From Mycolicibacterium xanthum (GTDB taxonomy: Bacteria > Actinomycetota > Actinomycetes > Mycobacteriales > Mycobacteriaceae): a stretch of 64,000 nt of DNA. The stretch spans positions 310,001 to 374,000 of the forward strand of contig NZ_JAIFZS010000008.1 of the NCBI RefSeq assembly GCF_019710635.1, read 5' to 3'. The stretch's first letter is position 1, and every line of letters starts with the position of its first letter. The translations under genes were made by a program, and so were the position numbers. Below are positions 24,425 through 33,759 of this stretch, piece by piece. The notes beneath the pieces are model-generated. The model was not told the origin of the DNA and made no database searches. It saw only the letters and a program-made list of their open reading frames with translations.

Positions 24425-25474
24425 GTGACTGCCTCGACATGGCCCCAGATTCTCGGAAGGTTGACCACCGGACAGGCGCTCGAGCCGGGACAGGCGTCCT
24501 GGGCAATGGACCAGATCATGACCGGCACCGCGACACCGGCTCAGATCGCCGCGTTCGGCGTGTCGATGAAGATGAAGCGGCCGACCGCGGCCGAGGTGAC
24601 CGAACTGGCCGACATCATGCTCAAGCACGCGCGCCGGGTGCCGACCGACGTGATCGGCACCGACACCGTCGACGTGGTCGGCACCGGAGGCGACGGCGCC
24701 AACACGGTGAACCTGTCGACGATGGCCTCGATCGTCGTGGCCGCCGCCGGGGTCAAGGTGATCAAGCACGGCAACCGGGCCGCGTCGTCACTGTCCGGCG
24801 GCGCCGACACCCTCGAGGCCCTCGGGGTGCGGATCGACCTGGGGCCCGACCAGGTCGCGCGGTGTGTCGCCGAGGTCGGCATCGGGTTTGCGTTCGCGCC
24901 GCAATTCCATCCCTCGTACCGGCATGCCGGCGTGGTGCGCCGGGAGATCGGGGTGCCGACGGTGTTCAACCTGCTGGGTCCGTTGACGAATCCGGCCACC
25001 CCGCGGGCCGGCCTGATCGGCTGTGCATGGGCCGACCTGGCCGAGGTGATGGCGGGGGTGTTCGCCACCCGCGGGTCGAGCGTGCTGGTGGTACACGGCG
25101 ACGACGGCCTCGACGAGCTGACCACGACGACCACCAGCACGATCTGGCGGGTGCAGGCCGGCACGATGGAGCGGCTGACCTTCGACCCGGCCGCGTTCGG
25201 GTTCGCCCGTGCGGAGATCTCGGAGCTGATCGGCGGCGATGCGAAGTCGAATGCGGACGAGGCCCGGGCCGTGTTCGGTGGGGCCGAGGGCCCGGTGCGC
25301 GACGCCGTGGTGCTCAACGCCGCGGGCGCCCTGGTCGCGCACGCCGGACTATCCAGCGACGCCCAGTGGGCTCCGGCCTGGGAGTCCGGCCTGGCCCGTG
25401 CCAACGAGGCGATCGACTCGGGGGCGGCCGAGCAACTGCTCGCGCGTTGGGTGCGGTTCACCCAACAGCTCTGA
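24425..25474 (+). CDS. trpD: Anthranilate phosphoribosyltransferase
   Basis: 349-residue enzyme of tryptophan synthesis that joins anthranilate and PRPP. Diagnostic segments: [18 protein letters not shown] (PRPP/Mg site), [43 protein letters not shown] and [13 protein letters not shown] 24425 starts [13 protein letters not shown]; the longer frame runs back over ctaE and lacks family sequence. Its 3' end overlaps the convergent exonuclease gene by 126 nt. No other trp genes are here, as in M. tuberculosis where trpD is unlinked. Confidence 0.94.
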   Translation: MTASTWPQILGRLTTGQALEPGQASWAMDQIMTGTATPAQIAAFGVSMKMKRPTAAEVTELADIMLKHARRVPTDVIGTDTVDVVGTGGDGANTVNLSTMASIVVAAAGVKVIKHGNRAASSLSGGADTLEALGVRIDLGPDQVARCVAEVGIGFAFAPQFHPSYRHAGVVRREIGVPTVFNLLGPLTNPATPRAGLIGCAWADLAEVMAGVFATRGSSVLVVHGDDGLDELTTTTTSTIWRVQAGTMERLTFDPAAFGFARAEISELIGGDAKSNADEARAVFGGAEGPVRDAVVLNAAGALVAHAGLSSDAQWAPAWESGLARANEAIDSGAAEQLLARWVRFTQQL

Positions 25475-27214
25475 GTCGCCGTCCGGTGCTGCCATCTGCT
25501 CGGCGGCCAGCCGGGCCGAGCGTGCCGAGGCGGCCCACTGCGCCCATCGTCCGGCCGCGCCCAGCGGCGAGCAGTAGCCGGCGTCGGCGCGCACGATCCG
25601 CACGCCGGGCCGGGCCAGCCAGCGCGCGATGAGCGCGGTCTCCTCGACCAGCGCACCGCCCAGCGCGCCATCGGTGGGCAGCACCGTCTGCGCCGCCGCG
25701 CACAGCGCGTCCACGACCGGCATCGGTGGCACGCCGCAGCGCGCCACCCCGGCCGCGGCCAGTTGACCGTGGCGCACCACCGCCAGACACCAGCCGCCGT
25801 GGCCGTCCGGCCCGGCGACCACCAACTCGGCCAGATCGGTCAGCGCGCGCAGCCGTTGGCCGCGCCACAGCACATCGATCAGGGTGGCGGTGCGGTCGCG
25901 CAGCCGTGCGGCCGTCTCGTAGCGACGGCGCCCGGCCAGCTCGGCGATCTGCGCGAGCATGGCCGTGACCGGCCGGTCGGTGTGCCCGTCGATGAGTGCC
26001 AGTGCCGCACCGACCGCGGCGGCGTATCCGTCGGCGTCCACGCCGCGGCCGGCCGGGCACGGCGCGACCTCCCGCTCCGGGCAGGCCGGACCGTGCAGCG
26101 CGGAGCGGCCCAGCCGGTTCGTGCAGGTTCGCACGCCGGTGAACCGGGCCAGCAGTGCCGCCGTGTCCCGGGCGTCCGCGCGGGTGCGGAACGGGCCGAC
26201 GGCGCTGGCGGTGCGGGGTGTGCGCACCGTGGCGAACCGGGGGAACGCCTCATCGGTCAGCGCCACCCACCACCAGCGCTGCGGGAACTTCGACCGCCGG
26301 TTGTAGGGCGGGGCGTGGGCGGCCAGCAGCCGCAGCTCGCGCACGCCGGCCTCCAGCTCGTGGGAGCACTCGACATGGTCCACCCCGGTGGCCAGCGAGG
26401 CCATCTCCTTGATGCGGGTGCGTGGATCGGCGCCGTTGAAGTACTGCGTGACCCGGCGTCGGAGGTCCTTCGCGGTGCCGACGTAGAGCACCTCGTCGGA
26501 CGGGCCGCGGAACAGGTACACGCCCGGGCAGCTGGGCAGCCCCCGGGCCAGGTGGCGCTTGCGGCGCTGGGCGGGGGTGACGTCGGGCAGGTAGGCGCGC
26601 AGCTCGGTGTAGGTGTGGACGCCCTGGTTGCCGACGCGCTCCATCAGGCCGTGCAGGACGTCGACGGTGGCGCGGGCGTCGTCGAGCGCGCGGTGGTTGG
26701 GGGTGGTGGCCGCGCCGAACAGCTGCGCCAGCGCGGACAACCGCACGCTGGGCGCCTCGTCGCGGGTCAACACCCGGCGCGCCAGCCGGACGGTGCACAG
26801 CACCGGGGGCCTGGGCCAGGGCAGCTGAAGCCGGTCGGCCGCCGCGCGCAGGAACCCGATGTCGAAGCCGGCGTTGTGCGCCACCAGGACGGCGCCGCGC
26901 GCGAACTCCAGGAACGAGGGGAGTACGGCGTCGATTCGCGGGGCGTCGTAGACCATCGCCGACGTGATACCGGTCAGCGCGACGATCTGGGGCGGGATGC
27001 TGCGGCCCGGGTCGACCAGCGTGGCGAACTCGCCGAGCACCTCGCCGCCGCGCACCTTCACGGCACCGATCTCGGTGATCGCGTCGTGTTGGCCGCCGGT
27101 GGCACGGGCGCCCGTGGTCTCGAGGTCGACGACGACGAACATGGTCTCCCGCAGCGTCGGCGCGGAGAACGGGGCAGCGGACGGATCGACGTCGGCAAAG
27201 CTCAGCTGACCCAT
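25349..27214 (-). CDS. DEDDh exonuclease fused to GIY-YIG (UvrC/Cho-type) nuclease
   Basis: 621 residues. N-terminal DnaQ-like 3'-5' exonuclease: ExoI VVDLETTG, Exo[12 protein letters not shown], Exo[13 protein letters not shown]. Then a GIY-YIG domain as in UvrC N-terminus and Cho: [27 protein letters not shown] and a later [14 protein letters not shown]-terminal region (about 380-621) shows a UvrB-binding-like stretch but not the UvrC RNase H fold. M. tuberculosis Rv2191 is the same kind of fusion; a role in DNA repair is inferred. ATG 27214 begins [10 protein letters not shown]. The last 42 codons lie antisense within trpD. Confidence 0.88.
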   Translation of the reverse strand: MGQLSFADVDPSAAPFSAPTLRETMFVVVDLETTGARATGGQHDAITEIGAVKVRGGEVLGEFATLVDPGRSIPPQIVALTGITSAMVYDAPRIDAVLPSFLEFARGAVLVAHNAGFDIGFLRAAADRLQLPWPRPPVLCTVRLARRVLTRDEAPSVRLSALAQLFGAATTPNHRALDDARATVDVLHGLMERVGNQGVHTYTELRAYLPDVTPAQRRKRHLARGLPSCPGVYLFRGPSDEVLYVGTAKDLRRRVTQYFNGADPRTRIKEMASLATGVDHVECSHELEAGVRELRLLAAHAPPYNRRSKFPQRWWWVALTDEAFPRFATVRTPRTASAVGPFRTRADARDTAALLARFTGVRTCTNRLGRSALHGPACPEREVAPCPAGRGVDADGYAAAVGAALALIDGHTDRPVTAMLAQIAELAGRRRYETAARLRDRTATLIDVLWRGQRLRALTDLAELVVAGPDGHGGWCLAVVRHGQLAAAGVARCGVPPMPVVDALCAAAQTVLPTDGALGGALVEETALIARWLARPGVRIVRADAGYCSPLGAAGRWAQWAASARSARLAAEQMAAPDGDSELLGEPHPTREQLLGRPRVDRLVGTGQAGLPGRSPLGVAG

Positions 27215-27334
27215 GCGCCGACCGTAGGCGGCGCCGCCGACAAGTCCGGGAGGCCCGCCGGGAACGCCGCGCCGACGGAGTTGTCGGTGTGCGCCGATAC
27301 GGTGCGGGCGACTGCGATCGAGAGGACGGGTGCC

Positions 27335-27598
27335 ATGGCACAGGATCAGCGGCCGCCGGGCCACACCGAGGCCGAGCCGGACCCGCACGTCGGGGCCGGC
27401 ACGGTGAAAATCGACTGCGACGACTGCGCGGTGCGCGGCCCCGGTTGCCAGGACTGTGTCATCAGCGTCTTGCTCGGTGTGCCCGAAACTTTGCTCGTCG
27501 ATGAGCGTCTGGCCCTCGAAGCGCTGGCCGAAGTGGGGTTGGCGCCAAGGTTGCGGCTGGTTCCGATCCATCGTCGCGGAGGCTCGGGGGTTGCCTGA
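27335..27598 (+). CDS. Small Cys-rich hypothetical protein (CX2CX6CX2C)
   Basis: 87 residues starting [14 protein letters not shown]. The centre reads [24 protein letters not shown]: four cysteines spaced C-x2-C-x6-C-x2-C, a pattern suitable for binding zinc or an Fe-S cluster. A hydrophobic helix and an amphipathic [11 protein letters not shown] follow. No signal peptide. GAGAGGA lies about 10 nt before the ATG, and TACGGT (27298-27303) is a -10 candidate. It is divergent from the exonuclease gene and sits just upstream of ripC. I do not recognise a named family. Confidence 0.7.
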   Translation: MAQDQRPPGHTEAEPDPHVGAGTVKIDCDDCAVRGPGCQDCVISVLLGVPETLLVDERLALEALAEVGLAPRLRLVPIHRRGGSGVA

Positions 27599-27661
27599 CG
27601 ACACGCGGTGTTGCCAGGGTCTGCACAGCCGGTGGGGTGGCTGTTAAATTTGCGTCTTCTG

Positions 27662-27742
27662 TTGGACAAGGCCGATGCCGTTTCGTAACCTATCTGAGAC
27701 CTAAGAGCAGTTTTGAGGCGGCTCGTTACGGCAGTTGAAGGA
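27662..27742 (+). promoter_or_regulatory. ripC promoter and ribosome binding site
   Basis: TTGGAC (27662-27667) and TAACCT (27686-27691), 18 bp apart, form a plausible SigA promoter in an unusually AT-rich stretch. GAAGGA (27737-27742) lies 9 nt before TTG 27752. CGTAAC (27684-27689) and GTTACG (27725-27730) form an inverted repeat across the start site, a possible regulator site or leader stem. Confidence 0.5.
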
Positions 27743-27751
27743 CGCAAAATC

Positions 27752-28930
27752 TTGACGCTCGACCGCGCGCACCGGAGCACCCGTCGTTCTCGGCGACCCC
27801 TGATCAGTGTGTTGGCCGGGGTGGCGGTGTTGGGAGCCGCGTTCGTCGGCCAGGTCCATGCCGACCCCGCCGACGACGCGTTGGCCAAGCTGAACGAGCT
27901 GTCGCGCCAGTCGGAGCAGACCACCGAGGCGATGCATTCGGCGCAGCTGGACCTGGACAACAAGCTGGCCGTCCAGCAGGCCGCCGAGGCCAAGCACGCC
28001 GGTGACCTCGCCGCCGTGGAATCGGCCACCACGCAGCTCGCCCAGTTCCAGACCTCGGTGGACCGCCTCGCCGCCGCGCAGTACATGGGTGGCCGGACAT
28101 CGGGCTTCGACGCGATCCTCACCGCGTCCTCGCCGCAGGGCCTGATCGACCAGCTGTCCGTGCAGCGGGTGATGGCCGCCGAGATGCAGGCCCAGATGGG
28201 TGCCTTCCGGGACATGAGCCGGCAGGCCGACCTCGCCGAGCAGGCCTCGGCCGCGTCGGCCGCGGAGGCCAAGACCGCCGCCGAGCAGGCCGCCGCGGTG
28301 CGGGCCGATCTGCAGTCCAAGCAGAGCCAGTTGCAGGTGCAGATCGCGATCGTCAAGGCCCAGTACGAGGCGTTGACCCCCGGCCAGCGCGAGGCGCTGG
28401 CCGCCATGCCGCCGCCGCCCCCGATCCCGGCCGCCCCCGGCGCGCCGGTGCCTCCGGGCCAGGATCCGGCCATCCTGGCCGCGCCGCCCGCCCCGCCCGT
28501 GCTGCCCGGGGTTCCCGGCGCGCAGCCGGAGCCACCCGCCCCGCCCGGAGCCATCCCGCCGGGCGACATCGCCCCGCCCGGCTCGCCCGCCTCGATGACG
28601 GTGATCCAGGCCGCGCTGAGCCGGATCGGTTCCCCGTACTCCTGGGGTGGTTCCGGTCCGAACGCCTTCGACTGCTCCGGCCTGGTGATGTGGTCCTTCC
28701 AGCAGGCGGGCATCTCGCTGCCACACTCCAGCCAGGCGCTGGCCCGCGGCGGTCAGCCGGTCTCGATGGATCAGATGCAGCCGGGCGACCTGGTCACCTA
28801 TTACTCCGATGCGTCGCACGTCGGCATCTACATCGGCGACGGGATGATGGTGCACGCGTCCACATACGGCACACCGGTGCGGGTCGCCCCGGTGAACAAT
28901 GCGCCGATCTACAACGTCCGTCGGTACTGA
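27752..28930 (+). CDS. ripC: NlpC/P60 peptidoglycan endopeptidase (RipC-like)
   Basis: 392-residue secreted hydrolase that cuts peptidoglycan stem peptides. Basic N-terminus and signal helix (about 15-38, ending VHADPADD), a long coiled coil (about 40-230, e.g. KLNELSRQSEQTTEAMHSAQ), a Pro/Gly/Ala linker (about 233-285) and a C-terminal NlpC/P60 domain with Cys308 in FDCSGLVMW and histidines in SDASHVGIYIG and VHASTYG. The coiled coil resembles the FtsEX-interacting region of RipC. TTG 27752 is chosen for its Shine-Dalgarno; another TTG at 27713 in frame lacks one. Confidence 0.92.
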   Translation: MTLDRAHRSTRRSRRPLISVLAGVAVLGAAFVGQVHADPADDALAKLNELSRQSEQTTEAMHSAQLDLDNKLAVQQAAEAKHAGDLAAVESATTQLAQFQTSVDRLAAAQYMGGRTSGFDAILTASSPQGLIDQLSVQRVMAAEMQAQMGAFRDMSRQADLAEQASAASAAEAKTAAEQAAAVRADLQSKQSQLQVQIAIVKAQYEALTPGQREALAAMPPPPPIPAAPGAPVPPGQDPAILAAPPAPPVLPGVPGAQPEPPAPPGAIPPGDIAPPGSPASMTVIQAALSRIGSPYSWGGSGPNAFDCSGLVMWSFQQAGISLPHSSQALARGGQPVSMDQMQPGDLVTYYSDASHVGIYIGDGMMVHASTYGTPVRVAPVNNAPIYNVRRY

Positions 28931-29753
28931 GGCCTCCCCCCGGGCATCCCGCGCCACGGACCGTCGTCGTCTGGGCGCGGTGCTCGGCGCCGAGCTGATC
29001 TGTGCGGCGTTCCTGGTGGGTGGCCCGCATGCCGCGCCGACCGGTCCGGCCGTCGCCGCACCGACCGCCTACACCGCCGCGGCACCGGCGCCGCGCGCGG
29101 TCTCGACCCCCGACGGCCGTACCGCCGAGCTGATCGATCTCGGGGCGCCCGGTGGGGCGGCGCTGCTGGACCGCATCACCGCCGAGCTGCCCGGCGCGAC
29201 CCGTGCGGTCACCGGGTTCTGGGGCGTGGAGTGGCCCCGCGACATCCCGATCGTGGTGGCCGGTTCCGCCGACCAGTTCGCCGTCCTGGCCGGCGGCGGC
29301 GCGGACACCGCCGCGACGACCACCGCCGAGCGCATCGTGTTCTCGCCGGCGGCGACGGCGATGAACGACAACGACCTGCGAACGGTCCTGCGCCACGAGC
29401 TGTTCCACTATGCGGCGCGGGCCGACACCGCCGCCGACGCGCCGATGTGGCTGACCGAGGGCGTTGCCGACTTCGTCGGCAGGACGGGACCGCCCGGTGC
29501 GGGCGGTGCCGATGCGGCACTGCCGACCGACGCCGAGCTGATCTCGCCCGGGCCCGGCCGCTCGGCGGCCTACGACCGGGCCTGGTCGTTCGCCGGCTAC
29601 GTCGCCGACAGTCACGGGGTGGATGCCCTGCGGGCGCTGTACGTCGCCGCCGGTGGGCCCGGGCACGCCGACGTCGAGACGGCGGTGCGCGATGCGCTCG
29701 GCGCCGGCCTGCCCGCGGTGCTGGACGGCTGGCGACACTGGCACCCGCGGTGA
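28899..29753 (+). CDS. Secreted/anchored putative zinc metalloprotease with HELFH motif (Rv2189c-like)
   Basis: 284 residues: basic N-terminus, a hydrophobic signal segment (about 26-45, GAVLGAELICAAFLVGG), then an extracytoplasmic domain containing LRHELFHYAA (HExxH zinc motif) followed 23 residues later by WLTEGVADFVG (Glu as third ligand), the gluzincin pattern of M1-like and DUF basic secretory proteases. Start ATG 28899 overlaps ripC by 32 nt; a GTG at 28980 would cut the basic part of the signal. It sits between ripC and pimB', 4 nt before the latter. M. tuberculosis Rv2189c is a hypothetical protein at this place. Confidence 0.75.
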   Translation: MRRSTTSVGTEASPRASRATDRRRLGAVLGAELICAAFLVGGPHAAPTGPAVAAPTAYTAAAPAPRAVSTPDGRTAELIDLGAPGGAALLDRITAELPGATRAVTGFWGVEWPRDIPIVVAGSADQFAVLAGGGADTAATTTAERIVFSPAATAMNDNDLRTVLRHELFHYAARADTAADAPMWLTEGVADFVGRTGPPGAGGADAALPTDAELISPGPGRSAAYDRAWSFAGYVADSHGVDALRALYVAAGGPGHADVETAVRDALGAGLPAVLDGWRHWHPR

Positions 29754-29757
29754 TGCG

Positions 29758-30912
29758 ATGAGCCGCGTCCTGCTGGTCACCAACGACTACCCGCCGCGCC
29801 GTGGCGGCATCCAGTCCTACCTGGAGGCGCTGGTCGGCCACCTCGTCGGCGCCCCCGAGACGGGCGGGCACACCCTGACCGTCTATGCCCCGAAATGGAA
29901 GGGATGCGAGGACTACGACGCGGTCGCGGCCGCCGGAGGCACAGCGGGCTATGAGATCGTCCGCCACCCGGGAACCCTGATGCTCCCGGAACCCACGGTG
30001 GCTGCCCGGATGCGCCGGCTGATCGGCGAGCGCGGGATCGACACCGTGTGGTTCGGCGCCGCCGCGCCACTGGCGCTGATGTCGCCGCTGGCCCGCTCGG
30101 CCGGGGCGCGCCGGGTGATCGCCAGCACCCACGGCCACGAGGTGGGCTGGTCGATGCTGCCACTGGCCCGAACAGCGCTGCGCCGCATCGGCGACGACAC
30201 CGACGTCGTCACCTACATCAGCGCCTACACCCGGCGCCGGATCGCGTCGGCGTTCGGGCCCAACGCCGCACTGGAACATGTGCCACCCGGGGTGGACACC
30301 GACCGGTTCGCCCCCGACGAGGTCGCCCGGGCCGAGATGCGGGCCCGCTACCGGCTCGGCGGGCGGCCGGTGGTGCTCTGCCTGTCGCGGTTGGTGCCGC
30401 GTAAGGGTCAGGACATGCTGATCCGGGCCCTGCCGGCGATCCGGGAACGGGTGCCCGGCACGGCGCTCGTCATCGTCGGCGGCGGACCGTACCGCAACAC
30501 GCTGCACCGCCTCGCGCACAGTTTCGGGGTGGCCGAGCACGTGGTGTTCACCGACGGGGTGCCCGGTGACGAGTTGCCGGCCCACCACGCGATGGCCGAC
30601 GTGTTCGCGATGCCCTGCCGCACCCGCGGCGCGGGCCTGGATGTCGAGGGTCTGGGCATCGTCTACCTGGAGGCGTCCGCCACCGGGGTGCCCGTCGTCG
30701 CCGGCCGGTCGGGTGGGGCGCCGGAGACGGTGCGCAACGGTGAGACCGGCATCGTCGTCGACGGTTGGGACGTCGGGGCGATCGCCGCGGCGATCGGCGA
30801 TCTGCTGGCCGATCCGCAGCGCGCCGCGGCGATGGGTGCCGCGGGCCGTCGCTGGACCGTCGACCACTGGCGGTGGCGTTTCCAGGCGCAGCGGCTGGCC
30901 CGGCTGTTCTAG
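29758..30912 (+). CDS. pimB': PIM alpha-mannosyltransferase PimB' (GT4)
   Basis: 384-residue GT-B, GT4-family enzyme using GDP-mannose to add the second mannose to PIM1, giving PIM2, on the cytoplasmic face. Visible: [19 protein letters not shown] (acceptor site and GGI), [23 protein letters not shown] (donor Arg/Lys pair), and [27 protein letters not shown] (EX7E donor motif). Length equals M. tuberculosis Rv2188c (385). ATG 29758 follows the upstream stop by 4 nt. Its TAG stop shares bases with the fadD15 stop on the other strand (CTAG at 30909-30912). Confidence 0.94.
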   Translation: MSRVLLVTNDYPPRRGGIQSYLEALVGHLVGAPETGGHTLTVYAPKWKGCEDYDAVAAAGGTAGYEIVRHPGTLMLPEPTVAARMRRLIGERGIDTVWFGAAAPLALMSPLARSAGARRVIASTHGHEVGWSMLPLARTALRRIGDDTDVVTYISAYTRRRIASAFGPNAALEHVPPGVDTDRFAPDEVARAEMRARYRLGGRPVVLCLSRLVPRKGQDMLIRALPAIRERVPGTALVIVGGGPYRNTLHRLAHSFGVAEHVVFTDGVPGDELPAHHAMADVFAMPCRTRGAGLDVEGLGIVYLEASATGVPVVAGRSGGAPETVRNGETGIVVDGWDVGAIAAAIGDLLADPQRAAAMGAAGRRWTVDHWRWRFQAQRLARLF

Positions 30913-32711
30913 TTCTTGGCGTAGAGCGCTTCGATGTCCTCGGCGAACTTCTCGGCCACGATCTTGCGTTTGACCTTCAGCGTCGGCGTCAGCTCACCGG
31001 TGAGAACGGTGAAATCCACCGGCAGTATCCGGAACTTGCGGATCGCCTCCGCCTTCGACACCGCCTGATTGGCCTGCTTGACGGCCAGGTCGATCTCGTT
31101 GACCAGGTCGGGGTCGTCGGTCAGATCCGCCACCGAATCGGTCGCCGCCTTGCCATGGTGCTGCTTCCACACCTCGAAGGCCTCCGGGTCGATCGCGATC
31201 AGCGCGGCGATGAACGGCTTGGCGTCACCGACGGCCATGGCCTGACTGATCAACGGGTGGGCGCGCAGCTGGTCCTCGAGCACCGCGGGGGCGACGTTCT
31301 TGCCGCCCGCGGTCACGATGATCTCCTTCTTGCGACCGACGATCGACAGGTAGCCCTCGGCGTCGATGCTGCCCAGATCGCCGGTGTGGAACCAGCCGTT
31401 GACGATGGCGTCGGCGGTGGCGGTCTCGTTGCGCCAGTAGCCGCCGAACACCACGCCACCCTGCACGAGCAGTTCACCGTCGTTCGCGACAGCCATGCTG
31501 TTGCCCGGCAACAGCTTTCCGACGGTGCCGATCTTGAGTTCGCCGATCCGGTTGGCGGTGATCGCAGCGCTGGTCTCGGTCAGGCCGTAGCCCTCGTAGA
31601 TGGTCAGGCCGATGCCCCGGTAGAAATGCCCCAGCCGGGCACCGAGGGGAGCGCCGCCGGAGATGGACGCGCGGCAGTTGCCACCGGTCGCCGCGCGCAG
31701 CTTGGTGTAGACCAGTCGGTCGAACAGCGCGTGCTTGAGCCTCAGCAGTAGGTCCGGTCCACCGGTGTCCTGGGCCTTGCTCCAGTCGATCGCGGTGCGC
31801 GCGGCCATCGCGAAGATCGCGCCCTTGCCGCTGTCCTGGGCGTTCAGTTCGGCGGTGTTGTAGACCTTCTCGAACACCCTCGGGACGGAGACGATGACGG
31901 TGGGTTTGAACTGCCCGAACATCGGGACCAGGTTCTTGATGTCGCTGGTGTAGCCGATCGTGACGCCGCTGGCGAAGGCGGTGAGGGACAGGGCGCGGGC
32001 CAGCACATGGGCCAGCGGCAGGAACACCAGCAGCCGCTCGCCCTTGCGCAGCAGGTCGGGGAAGCTCTCCGCCGCCCCGCGGGTCTCGTACAGCAGGTTG
32101 GCGTGGGTCAGCTGACAGCCTTTCGGGCGGCCCGTGGTGCCCGAGGTGTAGATCAGCGTGGCCGCGTCGCTGGATCGGATGGCGGCCAGTCGGCTGTCGA
32201 GTTCCCCGGGATCGGCCGATGCGCCCGACTCGGCGAGTACGTCCAGTGCCGAGGGCCCCGTGTACTCGATGACCTCCACCCTGCGCAGCGCCGGCAACTC
32301 GTTCAGCAGTTCCCTGACCATCAGCGCGTGCGCCTCGATCTCGACGAACGCCATCACCGCGCCGGAGTCCTCCAGCACCCAGCGGACCTGCTCGGGTGAA
32401 GAGGTCTCGTAGATGGGGACGGTCACCGCGCCGATCGAGAGGATCGCGTAGTCGAGGATGACCCACTCGTACCTGGTCGCCGACAGCAGCGCGACCCGGT
32501 CACCGGGCTGCACCCCCTCGGCGATCAACCCCATTGCCGCAGAGCGAATCTGGTCCGCAGCCTCCTTGCACGTCACGTCCGTCCAGCTGCCTCCGGTCAG
32601 CCGCTGGAAGATCACGTGGCCGGGATCGTCGCGCTCGTGCGAGTAGACAGAGCTGACGATGTTGTCGTGCTCGCCGATGGTGAATGCTGCGGGGACGCTG
32701 AACTCGCGCAC
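30909..32711 (-). CDS. fadD15: Long-chain acyl-CoA synthetase FadD15
   Basis: 600-residue AMP-forming acyl-CoA ligase. ANL superfamily motifs: [15 protein letters not shown] (P-loop), [11 protein letters not shown], and [28 protein letters not shown] with the hinge and C-domain; the catalytic Lys lies in TLKVKRKIV. Length equals M. tuberculosis FadD15 (600). GTG 32711 gives [11 protein letters not shown], preceded by GAGAGG 8 nt upstream; the longer frame to 32801 lacks a ribosome binding site. Confidence 0.94.
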   Translation of the reverse strand: MREFSVPAAFTIGEHDNIVSSVYSHERDDPGHVIFQRLTGGSWTDVTCKEAADQIRSAAMGLIAEGVQPGDRVALLSATRYEWVILDYAILSIGAVTVPIYETSSPEQVRWVLEDSGAVMAFVEIEAHALMVRELLNELPALRRVEVIEYTGPSALDVLAESGASADPGELDSRLAAIRSSDAATLIYTSGTTGRPKGCQLTHANLLYETRGAAESFPDLLRKGERLLVFLPLAHVLARALSLTAFASGVTIGYTSDIKNLVPMFGQFKPTVIVSVPRVFEKVYNTAELNAQDSGKGAIFAMAARTAIDWSKAQDTGGPDLLLRLKHALFDRLVYTKLRAATGGNCRASISGGAPLGARLGHFYRGIGLTIYEGYGLTETSAAITANRIGELKIGTVGKLLPGNSMAVANDGELLVQGGVVFGGYWRNETATADAIVNGWFHTGDLGSIDAEGYLSIVGRKKEIIVTAGGKNVAPAVLEDQLRAHPLISQAMAVGDAKPFIAALIAIDPEAFEVWKQHHGKAATDSVADLTDDPDLVNEIDLAVKQANQAVSKAEAIRKFRILPVDFTVLTGELTPTLKVKRKIVAEKFAEDIEALYAKN

Positions 32712-32819
32712 GGTGTAGACCTCTCGTGATCGTCTGGCGGCTCGACAAACGTGGGCGCCATGTCCAGCGTAGTCGGCCGACATGGGCCGATGTATCGACA
32801 TGTGTGAAGCTTGTCAGCC

Positions 32820-33218
32820 ATGAACAGCATCCAGATCGCCGATGAGACGTTCGTCGCGGCCGACCCCGTCGCGGTCGGCGCCGCCGTCGCCGATCCGGCG
32901 AGCTGGTTGCGGTGGTGGCCCGACCTGCGGCTCACCGTGGTCGAGGACCGCGGTGAGGCCGGGCAGCGCTGGACGGTCACCGGCGCGCTGACCGGCACCA
33001 TGGAGGTCTGGCTGGAGAAGGTCCGCGACGGCCCGGACGGCGTCGTCCTGCATTATTTCCTGCACGCCGAGCCCGCCGGGGCCGCCGCGTGGGAACTGGC
33101 GAAGATGAACCTGGCGAAGATGAACCATCGGCGCAGGGTCGCGGGCAAGAACATGGCCTTCGAGGTCAAGCGCACCCTGGAAGCCGATCGGCCGGTCGGG
33201 GTATCGCGGCCTGCCTAA
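32820..33218 (+). CDS. SRPBCC/START-like small protein (Rv2186c-like)
   Basis: 132 residues of the polyketide cyclase/SRPBCC fold type, which forms a hydrophobic ligand pocket: IADETFVAADPVAVGAAVADPASWLRWWPDLRL is the typical N-terminal strand-helix segment. The C-terminal helix carries an exact duplication LAKMN-LAKMN (33096-33125). ATG 32820; a TTG nine bases upstream is less likely. It is divergent from fadD15 and lies before a second SRPBCC gene. Confidence 0.8.
   Translation: MNSIQIADETFVAADPVAVGAAVADPASWLRWWPDLRLTVVEDRGEAGQRWTVTGALTGTMEVWLEKVRDGPDGVVLHYFLHAEPAGAAAWELAKMNLAKMNHRRRVAGKNMAFEVKRTLEADRPVGVSRPA
33096..33125 (+). repeat. 15-bp exact direct repeat inside the SRPBCC gene
   Basis: ctggcgaagatgaac occurs twice head to tail and adds five in-frame residues (LAKMN) to the C-terminal helix. 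Confidence 0.9.
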
Positions 33219-33278
33219 TCCGCATCCCGGGTACACGGGCCATCCGCCGGTACGGGGGCCATACCCATCGCAGGAGGG

Positions 33279-33318
33279 TAGATTTCTGGCCAGCGACAGA
33301 CACCTAGCGGGGAAGAAC
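33279..33318 (+). promoter_or_regulatory. Promoter candidate of the Rv2185c-like operon
   Basis: TAGATT at 33279-33284 is a TANNNT -10 candidate that would give a leader of about 30 nt with GGGGAAG before the GTG at 33322. Confidence 0.35.
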
Positions 33319-33321
33319 TCA

Positions 33322-33759
33322 GTGGCGGACAAGACGGCGCAGACCATCTACATCGATGCCGATCGTTCGACGGTGATGGACGTCATCGCCGACATCGGCT
33401 CCTATCCCGACTGGGTGGCCGAGTACACCGACGCCGAGGTCCTCGAGGCTTACGACGACGGTTACCCGAAGGTGGCCCGGCTGGTTCTCGACGCCACTGT
33501 CCTCAAGGACAGCATGGTGCTGGCCTACGAGTGGCCCGCCGACCACAACTCGGTGACCTGGTCGTTGGTCTCCAGTACGCTGCTGAAAGCATTGGACGGA
33601 GCATATCGGTTGGTGCCCAAGGGATCTGGCACCGAGGTGACCTACGAACTCTCCGTCGACCTGGTGATCCCGATGATCGGCCTGCTCAAGCGCAAGGCTG
33701 AACGGCGGCTCACGGACACGGCACTGAAAGACCTGAAGAAACGAGTCGAGGCTGACTGA
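33322..33759 (+). CDS. SRPBCC family protein (TB16.3/Rv2185c-like)
   Basis: 145-residue polyketide cyclase/dehydrase (SRPBCC) protein, close in layout to M. tuberculosis TB16.3. The N-terminal QTIYIDADRSTVMDVIADIGSYPDWV and C-terminal helix DTALKDLKKRVE are typical. GTG 33322. Ligand and role unknown. Its stop overlaps the likely CTG start of the ATPase gene, so the two are probably translationally coupled. Confidence 0.85.
   Translation: MADKTAQTIYIDADRSTVMDVIADIGSYPDWVAEYTDAEVLEAYDDGYPKVARLVLDATVLKDSMVLAYEWPADHNSVTWSLVSSTLLKALDGAYRLVPKGSGTEVTYELSVDLVIPMIGLLKRKAERRLTDTALKDLKKRVEAD

Noticed and set aside
25763..27598. 611-codon plus-strand open frame
   Set aside because: Most of it is antisense to the exonuclease/GIY-YIG gene. 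Only the last 88 codons (from ATG 27335) have a ribosome binding site and a coherent sequence.
27713..27715. TTG 27713 as ripC start
   Set aside because: It has no Shine-Dalgarno sequence, while TTG 27752 has GAAGGA at 9 nt and gives a normal signal peptide length.
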